A DNA stretch of 11,139 bases from Kiritimatiellales bacterium (GTDB taxonomy: Bacteria; Verrucomicrobiota; Kiritimatiellia; Kiritimatiellales; Pontiellaceae): NCBI GenBank assembly GCA_030630445.1, contig DAOVNC010000074.1:1-11139 (forward strand), given 5' to 3'. Each line of letters begins with the position of its first letter. The stretch's first letter is position 1. A program made the translations under genes and the position numbers. The notes under the pieces were generated by a model. It was not told the DNA's origin, made no database searches, and worked only from the letters and a program-made list of their open reading frames with translations. This document shows positions 6,200 to 11,139 of this stretch, one piece after another.

Positions 6200-7021
6200 T
6201 TAACGGTTTGTCAGCATCATGATGGCGGCGATTAGAATGAGCCCGATCATAATGAGGCGGAGCAGTTGGTCGGGGAGTTTGACGGAAAGCCTGGTTCCGG
6301 GGCGAACCCCGGCAAGGGAACCGATGGCCATGATGATGGCGGTGGAGGCTTCCAGCGCACCGCCTTTTCCGTAGATGAGTGCCGTCGCCATGGTCAGGAC
6401 CATGGCAATAAAGGTCGAGGTGCCGACGGTACGGGCGGCGGAGAAGCCAAAAACAATAATGAGCATGGGCACGATCAATACCCCGCCCCCAACGGAGGTG
6501 GCGCCGATGAGCCCGCCGATCAGCGCACCAAGCAGAACGCAAAGAACGTTGCGGAAAATCCAGTGCTGCTGGATTTTCGAGGCCAGCTGGAGTTCTTCGT
6601 CTTTAGCTTTTTTTCGCAGGGTGTTGATGGCGTCGATGGTCATTACGACGACGGAAAAAAAGACGATACCGATGATGAAGGTTTTTAGCGCGTGCTGGAA
6701 TCCGGTGTTGTCCCCTTGGGCGCTGATCCATTGGGAGACCAGGATGTTGGCTGGAATTGCGCCGGCAAGGAAACGGACGACCGCGGTCCAGGCGATGTTC
6801 TTTAGCTTGGCATGGTGGAAGCTGGCGGAAATGTTGGTGAGGGAGATGTAGAGGCTGGTTGTGCCGACGGCCATGATGGGATCCATTCGAAGGAGGAGGG
6901 TTGTGGCCTGCAGTCCCAATACGCCGCCACCGACACCGGTGAGCCCAATGCAGAATCCAATGGCGCCGCCCATGGCAAGCCGAAGGGCGATTTCCCATAT
7001 TTCCAAGCCAAACAGTTCCAT
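6200..7021 (-). CDS. TauE/SafE-family membrane permease
   Basis: 273 residues with about eight hydrophobic segments in two homologous halves. Each half carries the family's glycine-rich signature: GLTGVGGGVLGL (26-37) and GATSVGGGVLIVPML (173-187). A charged loop at about 132-153 (NTLRKKAKDEELQLASKIQQ) separates the halves. TauE/SafE (formerly DUF81) proteins are inner-membrane exporters or importers of small anions such as sulfite, sulfoacetate or other carboxylates; substrate cannot be predicted from sequence. It begins 17 bases after the peptidase stop and is followed 64 bases later by punA, so it is co-transcribed with peptidase and nucleoside genes. A link to sulfur metabolism is not supported by any neighbour. 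The short spacing of GGAAG before its ATG suggests coupled translation. Confidence 0.92.
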   Translation of the reverse strand: MELFGLEIWEIALRLAMGGAIGFCIGLTGVGGGVLGLQATTLLLRMDPIMAVGTTSLYISLTNISASFHHAKLKNIAWTAVVRFLAGAIPANILVSQWISAQGDNTGFQHALKTFIIGIVFFSVVVMTIDAINTLRKKAKDEELQLASKIQQHWIFRNVLCVLLGALIGGLIGATSVGGGVLIVPMLIIVFGFSAARTVGTSTFIAMVLTMATALIYGKGGALEASTAIIMAIGSLAGVRPGTRLSVKLPDQLLRLIMIGLILIAAIMMLTNR

Positions 7022-7038
7022 GAGCTTCCGGGTAAAAA

Positions 7039-8208
7039 TTAGTTGAGGCTGTTTTTCACAATGTTCAAGAGTACGTTGCAGGCGGTGAGGTATTCCTTAA
7101 TGTCGACATATTCGTCGACGGTATGGAAATGGTGCGTGCCGGTGCCAAGAGTTACGGTGGGGAGACCTTTTTCATTGAAATTATTGGCATCGAGTCCGGC
7201 ATCCATCACCAGCGGATTGGGTTTCAGGCCAACCGCTTCAACCGCCCGACTGGCTATCTTTACACACGGCTCCGATTTCTTCAGCTTGAACGCGCGGTAG
7301 TCGCTGACGGTGCTGAACTTGACCTTGCCGCATTTGCCCGCATCGTTGACCACGCTTTTTGCCGCCTGCTCGAAGCTGGTTTTGTGAACCTTGATAATCC
7401 GCTCCAGAAATGCCGGGCTATGGCTGCGGCACTCGCCGCTCAGCACGACGTGGTCCATCACCTGATTGCTGGCCTCGCCGCCATTCATGGCCCCAACATT
7501 GGAAGTTCCCTTGCGGTTGCCCCTCACAATCCGGCCAAAGTATCCCTTCTCCGCAATCGCCGCCATCGCCTTCGATGCAATCAACCCGGCCGAAATACCC
7601 TTGTGCGGTTCCAACCCGGCGTGGCTTGAGCGGCCCGTGATCTCCGCCCGCCAGCGCACGGCGCTCATCGCGCCGATCACGATCTCGTTAGGGCATTGCC
7701 CATCTAGGTTGAAGCCCATGGGTGGATTGCCCAAATCCTTGGCGCGAACCATCCGCGAGCCGTGCAACCCATTCTCCTCCGCGATCGGGAAGAGCAGGGT
7801 GATCGGCGGGTGCGGGATCTTGTTCCTCAGCAGCGTCTCCGCCATCGTCACCATCGCCGCGCAGCCCGAGCGGTCGTCGCCTCCCAGCCCCGTCTTGCCT
7901 TTGGCCACGATCCGGTTGCCTTTCACGATCGGCTCCGCGCCTTTGCAGAGCGGCACCGTATCCATGTGGGCCGAAAATAGGATCCGCGGCGCCTTCGCCG
8001 TGCCCGGCATTTTCACGATCAAATTTCCAATCTCGAACCCATCGCCCAGCCGCTTATGCGCATCGTCCGTCGTGATCCACGACTTCTTGCAACCGGCGGA
8101 AATTAGTTTTTTCTTGATGGCGTCCACCACCTTGCTTTCCCGTCCGCCAAGGCCTTCAACGGCCAGCAGGTCGAGTAGATGGGTCAGGGCTGTGTCTTTA
8201 TTTGTCAT
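7039..8208 (-). CDS. M20-family metallopeptidase (peptidase T-like)
   Basis: 389 residues from the ATG at 8208. The metal site of the M20 clan is complete: HMDTV (His81 ligand, Asp83), GGDDRSG (bridging Asp at 111/112), AEENGLHGS (catalytic Glu144, ligand Glu145), NLDG (Asp169 ligand), and a final His in GTGTHHFHTVDEYV near the C-terminus. Between them lies the dimerisation lid (about 180-295, beginning AEITGRSSHAG). The overall pattern fits the PepT-like group of M20 aminotri/dipeptidases, which trim short peptides in the cytosol; other M20 substrates cannot be excluded. I chose the start at 8208 because AGGA lies 6 bases upstream. The frame is open to 8256, but that extension is encoded by a REP-like repeat and is unlikely to be translated. 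It is the first gene of the operon with the permease, punA and cdd. Confidence 0.93.
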   Translation of the reverse strand: MTNKDTALTHLLDLLAVEGLGGRESKVVDAIKKKLISAGCKKSWITTDDAHKRLGDGFEIGNLIVKMPGTAKAPRILFSAHMDTVPLCKGAEPIVKGNRIVAKGKTGLGGDDRSGCAAMVTMAETLLRNKIPHPPITLLFPIAEENGLHGSRMVRAKDLGNPPMGFNLDGQCPNEIVIGAMSAVRWRAEITGRSSHAGLEPHKGISAGLIASKAMAAIAEKGYFGRIVRGNRKGTSNVGAMNGGEASNQVMDHVVLSGECRSHSPAFLERIIKVHKTSFEQAAKSVVNDAGKCGKVKFSTVSDYRAFKLKKSEPCVKIASRAVEAVGLKPNPLVMDAGLDANNFNEKGLPTVTLGTGTHHFHTVDEYVDIKEYLTACNVLLNIVKNSLN

Positions 8209-8220
8209 GGGTTTTCCTGA

Positions 8221-8299
8221 TGTAGACGAGGGTTCTAGCCTCGTCGGGTTGAACAATTTGCTCCGACGAATCTAAACGGAGCAGGAAGCTCCGTCTACA
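8221..8299. repeat. Inverted pair of REP-like elements (BIME-like), copies A and B
   Basis: The 79-base unit is bounded by TGTAGACG (8221-8228) and its reverse complement CGTCTACA (8292-8299). Each end is a TGTAG head followed by a hairpin: copy A has stem GACGAGG/CCTCGTC (8225-8231 and 8239-8245), and copy B on the minus strand has stem ACGGAGC/GCTCCGT (8294-8288 and 8282-8276) with loop TTCCT. A central stem TCGTCGG/CCGACGA (8241-8247 and 8263-8269) can form as an alternative. Known bacterial REP elements have the same plan: a GTAG head, a hairpin, and inverted pairs called BIMEs. The unit lies 12 bases upstream of the peptidase start codon. Confidence 0.8.
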
Positions 8300-8352
8300 A
8301 AATGCTGGTTTTTCCTTGTTTTTCGACAAGATGTACTGCGGGCGTGGAGCCA

Positions 8353-8380
8353 ATTTCTATATCATATATGATATAGAAAT
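8353..8380. promoter_or_regulatory. Perfect 28-base palindrome, putative operator site 1
   Basis: The stretch reads identically on both strands over 28 bases. Its core is TATATCA-N4-TGATATA with spacer TATA. The same half-sites recur at 8410-8427, with centres 52 bases apart, close to five helical turns. Two copies with identical half-sites and different spacers fit a dimeric repressor site. The regulator is not encoded in the window. Confidence 0.65.
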
Positions 8381-8393
8381 GGCCTTAAATGGG

Positions 8394-8399
8394 TATAAT
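8394..8399 (+). promoter_or_regulatory. Orphan consensus -10 hexamer TATAAT
   Basis: A perfect TATAAT lies on the plus strand between the two palindromes. I find no good -35 hexamer at the proper distance and no plus-strand gene downstream before deoA's antisense side. It may be chance in AT-rich DNA or drive a short RNA. Confidence 0.2.
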
Positions 8400-8407
8400 T
8401 AGGGCAA

Positions 8408-8435
8408 AATATATCAGTAGTGATATAGGATTCAA
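8408..8435 (-). promoter_or_regulatory. Predicted promoter of the peptidase operon overlapped by operator site 2
   Basis: On the minus strand a -35-like TTGAAT (8435-8430) is followed after 16 bases by a -10-like TATATT (8413-8408). The palindrome TATATCA-N4-TGATATA (8427-8410) fills the spacer and the first four bases of the -10, the usual place for a repressor that blocks RNA polymerase. Both hexamers deviate modestly from consensus, so the promoter is a prediction. Confidence 0.5.
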
Positions 8436-8486
8436 TATGCCGCAAGCATGACGTTGCCGTGTTTTCGGGCGCGGTCATGTGTCCGA

Positions 8487-8511
8487 TGTAGGCCCGATGG
8501 CCTCATCGGGC
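8487..8511 (+). repeat. REP-like element, copy C, downstream of deoA
   Basis: The head TGTAG (8487-8491) is followed by a hairpin with arms GCCCGATG (8492-8499) and CATCGGGC (8504-8511) and loop GCCT. It lies 41 bases past the deoA stop. It aligns without gaps to copy D inside deoA; the stem differences are compensatory. It could also act as an mRNA 3'-end stabiliser, but no T-run follows on either strand. Confidence 0.8.
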
Positions 8512-8552
8512 GGGCGGTGAAATGGCGGTGGTGTGGACAAGGATCGAGGCGT

Positions 8553-9827
8553 CTACTCTATGATTTCCAGGATCAACGGTGGCGGTTCAACCGGATCGTT
8601 GGAGATTTCGAAGGCGGGTTCCAATGTTTTGAAAAGGGCCGCTTCGTCTTCGTGACCGTTGGTGTGGAGGATGCAGAACGGTTCGCCGGCTTCGATGGGC
8701 TCGCTGATTTTCTTCAGATCCGAGATGCCGACGGCATGGTCGATGGTGTCGGTGGTTTTGGCTCGGCCGGCACCGAGCAGGAGCGATGCGCGGCCAATGG
8801 CGTCGGCGTCGGCCTTGGAGATGTAGCCGGATTTTGGGGAGGGCAGGGGAGCCTGGTTTTTAGCGATTGGAAGTTTGGCGTCGAGATCGCCGCCGTGGCA
8901 GGCGACCATTTGGCGGAAGGTTGAAAGGGCGGAGCCGTCCTGCAACTTTGCGGCGGCGCCACCGGGTGAGGGCACCCGGCCTACAATGAGCATGTGTTTG
9001 GCAAGTTCGAGGGTGAGGAGGCGTGTGTCGGCGGGGCCGGTATCGTTTAGGATGTCGAGGGATTCTTGGATTTCGAGGGCGTTGCCGACGGTGCGGCCGA
9101 GGGGTTGGTTCATGTCGGTAATGAGCGCGACGACTTTTTTGCCCATGGCGGTGCCGGTGTCGACGAGGGCGCGGGCGAGCTTGCGGGCGTCTTTGATATT
9201 TCCCATGAAGGCGCCGGAGCCGCATTTGACGTCGAGCACGAGCGCGTCGATGCCTTCGGCCATTTTCTTGGACATGATGGACGAGACGATGAGCGGGATG
9301 GAGGGGACGGTGGCGGTGACATCGCGCAGGGCGTAGAGCTTTTTATCGGCGGGGGCGATCTCGGCGGTCTGGCCAATCATGGAGCAGCCGCAGGTTTGCA
9401 GGGTTTGGAAGAATTCGGTTTCGGAAAGTCCAACGCGGTAGCCGGTAATGGATTCAAGCTTGTCGAGCGTGCCTCCGGTAATACCGAGTCCGCGCCCGGA
9501 AATCATGGGAACGGTTGCTCCGCAACTCGCCACGAGCGGCGCAAGGGGAATGGAGATCTTGTCGCCGATGCCGCCGGTGGAATGCTTGTCGACCTTGACG
9601 CCGGGAATGCGGGCGGGATTGATGACGCTGCCGGATTCCATCATGGCGACGGTGAGGTCGGCGGTCTCGCGGGCGTTCATGCCGTTGAAATAGATGGCCA
9701 TGGCGAGGGCGGACATTTGGTAGTCGGGGATGGAGCCGTCGGTGTAGCCTGCGATGAAGGCGCGGATCTCTTTGGTTCCGAGTTCGATGCCGTCCCGTTT
9801 CTTTTCGATAATCCATTGGGGTATCAT
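8553..9827 (-). CDS. deoA: Thymidine / pyrimidine-nucleoside phosphorylase
   Basis: 424 residues, about 10 to 15 shorter than the E. coli and Bacillus enzymes. It cleaves thymidine or uridine nucleosides with phosphate to the base and (deoxy)ribose-1-phosphate. The family signature SGRGLGITGGTLDKLE lies at 110-125 and the phosphate-binding KHSTGGIGDK at 81-90. The N-terminus (IIEKKRDG) matches the family start, which supports the ATG at 9827. Also present are VSSIMSKKMAEGIDALVLDVKCGSGAFM (181-208) and the C-terminal domain from about 330. Whether it is thymidine-specific or broad cannot be told. Oddity: residues about 282-289 (VGRVPSPG) are encoded by a REP-like hairpin, replacing the surface segment that usually reads like GGxAxSxEEA. 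There is no Shine-Dalgarno sequence; a sigma70-like promoter ends 6 bases before the ATG, so the mRNA is probably leaderless. Confidence 0.95.
   Translation of the reverse strand: MIPQWIIEKKRDGIELGTKEIRAFIAGYTDGSIPDYQMSALAMAIYFNGMNARETADLTVAMMESGSVINPARIPGVKVDKHSTGGIGDKISIPLAPLVASCGATVPMISGRGLGITGGTLDKLESITGYRVGLSETEFFQTLQTCGCSMIGQTAEIAPADKKLYALRDVTATVPSIPLIVSSIMSKKMAEGIDALVLDVKCGSGAFMGNIKDARKLARALVDTGTAMGKKVVALITDMNQPLGRTVGNALEIQESLDILNDTGPADTRLLTLELAKHMLIVGRVPSPGGAAAKLQDGSALSTFRQMVACHGGDLDAKLPIAKNQAPLPSPKSGYISKADADAIGRASLLLGAGRAKTTDTIDHAVGISDLKKISEPIEAGEPFCILHTNGHEDEAALFKTLEPAFEISNDPVEPPPLILEIIE
8962..8985 (-). repeat. REP-like element, copy D, inside the deoA coding sequence
   Basis: On the minus strand the head TGTAG (8985-8981) and a G are followed by arms CCGGGTG (8979-8973) and CACCCGG (8968-8962) with loop CCCT. 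It aligns base for base with copy C; the differences are one loop base and two stem pairs, each changed on both arms. It is read in frame by deoA as VGRVPSPG (about residues 282-289), at a position outside the signature and phosphate motifs. Confidence 0.8.
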
Positions 9828-9833
9828 GCGGAC

Positions 9834-9862
9834 AAGATAGAGGGCGGTTGCCTATTAGTCAA
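9834..9862 (-). promoter_or_regulatory. Sigma70-like promoter of deoA giving a leaderless mRNA
   Basis: On the minus strand TTGACT (9862-9857) and TATCTT (9839-9834) are separated by 17 bases. Only 6 bases separate the -10 from the deoA ATG (9827-9825), so transcription should start at or next to the start codon. No Shine-Dalgarno sequence is present, in agreement. Confidence 0.6.
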
Positions 9863-9959
9863 TTTATGGTTTTTTTTGTGGGAAAAGCGTTTTGTTTTAT
9901 GTATCCCTCTTCCGTCGTTGGGGGTGTCGCGGAGGGTGTTTATTTTTGGGAGTGAGCCT

Positions 9960-11139
9960 GTGGGCATGAAGTTTAAACTGGATTTTTCCGCAGTTGTCGT
10001 TGTTGCTCTTTTGGGCGTGGTGTTGAGCACGGCGATTTTCCTGGAAATCCGAAATAGCGCACTGGAACAGTTTTCCGTTATTTTCCAGAAACAGGCCAAA
10101 GACAGAACGGTGGCTGTTTCCGGGAAATTAGGGCGCCATCTGCTCGAGATGGAGGGGCTTCGCCGCTTCTACGAACAAAGCGACGAGGTCACCGGCAAGG
10201 AATTCGAATGGTATGCGAAACCCATGCTGCGGGATTCGTGCGTTCAATCCATAGAGTGGATTCCGCGGGTGCGGCAGGATGGGCGCACCGCGTTCGAGGC
10301 GCGCACTGGAATCCGGATCAGGGAGCAGGATGCCGATGACCGACTCGTCCCTGCGCGGGAACGGGCTGAATATTTCCCCATCGAACTAGCCGAACCGTTC
10401 AAACTTAACGGACCGGCACTCGGTTTCGATCTAGGCTCCAATCCCGAGCGGTTGGCGGCCTTGGAAGCCGCTTGGGATCAAGGCGAAACCAGCGCCATGG
10501 AGCTGGTTCGGCTGGAGGAAAGCCCGACCAACCCGCCGGTATTCATGCTGATGGCCCCGGTGTATCGCCAGCCCTCTGAAACCCTTGAAGAACGTCGACG
10601 GAACCTGAATGGATTTGTTCTGGGCATGTACCGGATGGATGGGCTCGTGATGCACGCCATGGAAAAGGTGTCCGCCCAAGGCCTTGCGTTCATGCTCGAA
10701 GATCTTGATGCGGCGCCGGGCAACCGACTGCTGTACCGCCATGATCCGCAGATCGGGACTTTTGACTGGGATCGCGCCCCGGACGCTTTATGGAAGCATG
10801 AAGAGCTGATCAATGGAGCAGGGCACAACTGGCGGATGACGGTGTTTCCAAATGATGTTTTCATCCGAACCTACCTTTCCAGTTTCTACTGGTGGAACCT
10901 TCCGGTCGGAATGTTGCTGACTCTGTTCATGGCGATGCTGGTGCGCATGCAGTTGCACGGGCGGCTCAATGCGGAGCTTCTCGTGCTGGAGCGCACCGTA
11001 GATTTGCGCGAGAGCGAGGAAAAATTCCGCCGTCTGGCAGAGAACGCGCCGGATATGATCTACCGCATGTCGCTTCCGGATAGGTGCTATGAATACGTCA
11101 GTCCAGCTTCGACCGGGATGTTTGGATACTCACCCGAAA
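9960..11139 (+). CDS. CHASE-PAS membrane sensor protein, 3' end beyond the window
   Basis: The frame is open to the right edge (about 393 codons). A transmembrane helix (about residues 9-26 from the ATG) is followed by an extracytoplasmic region of about 280 residues containing a CHASE domain: QSIEWIPRVR, RTAFEAR, then EYFPIELAEPF and ALGFDLGSNPERLAALEAAWDQGETSAMELVRL, and LMAPVY (about 90-225). A second helix (about 308-327) leads into the cytoplasm, a short coiled helix, and the start of a PAS domain (SEEKFRRLAENAPDMIYRMS, from about 350). CHASE domains bind small ligands. Proteins of this plan usually end in a histidine kinase or a GGDEF/EAL domain; the output domain is not visible. I start it at the GTG (9960) because GGAG lies 7 bases upstream; the ATG at 9966 is the alternative. 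It is divergent from deoA. Confidence 0.9.
   Translation, partial: MGMKFKLDFSAVVVVALLGVVLSTAIFLEIRNSALEQFSVIFQKQAKDRTVAVSGKLGRHLLEMEGLRRFYEQSDEVTGKEFEWYAKPMLRDSCVQSIEWIPRVRQDGRTAFEARTGIRIREQDADDRLVPARERAEYFPIELAEPFKLNGPALGFDLGSNPERLAALEAAWDQGETSAMELVRLEESPTNPPVFMLMAPVYRQPSETLEERRRNLNGFVLGMYRMDGLVMHAMEKVSAQGLAFMLEDLDAAPGNRLLYRHDPQIGTFDWDRAPDALWKHEELINGAGHNWRMTVFPNDVFIRTYLSSFYWWNLPVGMLLTLFMAMLVRMQLHGRLNAELLVLERTVDLRESEEKFRRLAENAPDMIYRMSLPDRCYEYVSPASTGMFGYSPE

Larger units (their letters stand above)
8209..8552. other. Structured 344-base intergenic region upstream of the peptidase operon
   Basis: No credible gene lies here. From left to right the region holds the peptidase ribosome binding site (8215-8218), an inverted pair of REP-like hairpins (8221-8299), a weak 5-bp hairpin (about 8315-8330), a perfect 28-base palindrome (8353-8380), an orphan plus-strand TATAAT (8394-8399), a second palindrome across a predicted minus-strand promoter (8408-8435), and a third REP-like hairpin (8487-8511) just past deoA. 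If the predicted promoter is used, the peptidase mRNA has a leader of roughly 190 bases containing the 28-base palindrome and the REP pair. Confidence 0.8.

Noticed and set aside
8209..8256. N-terminal extension of the peptidase to an upstream start
   Set aside because: It would be encoded by a REP-like hairpin, whereas the ATG at 8208 has a well-placed AGGA and matches the expected family start.
8448..8924. Plus-strand frame of 158 residues over the deoA 3' half
   Set aside because: It is antisense to deoA, which has complete family signatures; no ribosome binding site or family resemblance is seen.

Overview
The window reads as chromosomal DNA of a free-living Gram-negative-type bacterium: GC-rich, tightly packed genes with short AT-rich spacers and Shine-Dalgarno or coupled starts. 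No rRNA, tRNA, phage or plasmid gene is present. The gene mix would fit a PVC-group organism such as Kiritimatiellota or Lentisphaerae. That placement is inferred from general style; no marker gene in the window proves it.

Layout. Positions 1-2653 (+) hold a compact co-directional cluster: the 3' end of an unidentified gene with a basic tail, a HAD-family phosphatase, a SrkA/YihE-like kinase and a CpXC zinc-finger protein. The last three genes overlap by ATGA junctions. Positions 2654-2876 are an intergenic stretch between convergent genes, with a striking inverted pair of palindromes and a minus-strand terminator. Positions 2877-4537 (-) hold aroK (shikimate kinase) followed by a membrane-anchored TPR protein. 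Positions 4618-4800 (-) encode a very basic 60-residue protein with its own terminator. Positions 4926-8208 (-) form a probable operon transcribed leftward: M20 peptidase, TauE/SafE permease, purine nucleoside phosphorylase, cytidine deaminase. Its upstream region (8209-8552) is unusually rich in structure. Positions 8553-9827 (-) encode thymidine/pyrimidine-nucleoside phosphorylase, apparently from a leaderless promoter. A CHASE-PAS membrane sensor runs off the right end on the + strand (9960 onward).

Function. Cdd, PNP and DeoA together give nucleoside salvage and catabolism: deamination of cytidine, then phosphorolysis of purine and pyrimidine nucleosides to bases and (deoxy)ribose-1-phosphate. 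The peptidase and permease share the operon and may belong to the same scavenging programme.

Most notable signals. (i) A family of REP-like elements, each a TGTAG head followed by a hairpin, has four copies. Two form an inverted pair in the peptidase leader. One lies just past deoA, and one lies inside the deoA reading frame, where it encodes residues of the enzyme. The last two align without gaps and differ by two compensatory stem changes. (ii) Two palindromes of form TATATCA-N4-TGATATA lie upstream of the peptidase operon, one of them across a predicted promoter. (iii) An inverted pair of CATACTT-N4-AAGTATG palindromes lies between convergent genes. I see no CRISPR array, defence island or complete mobile element.
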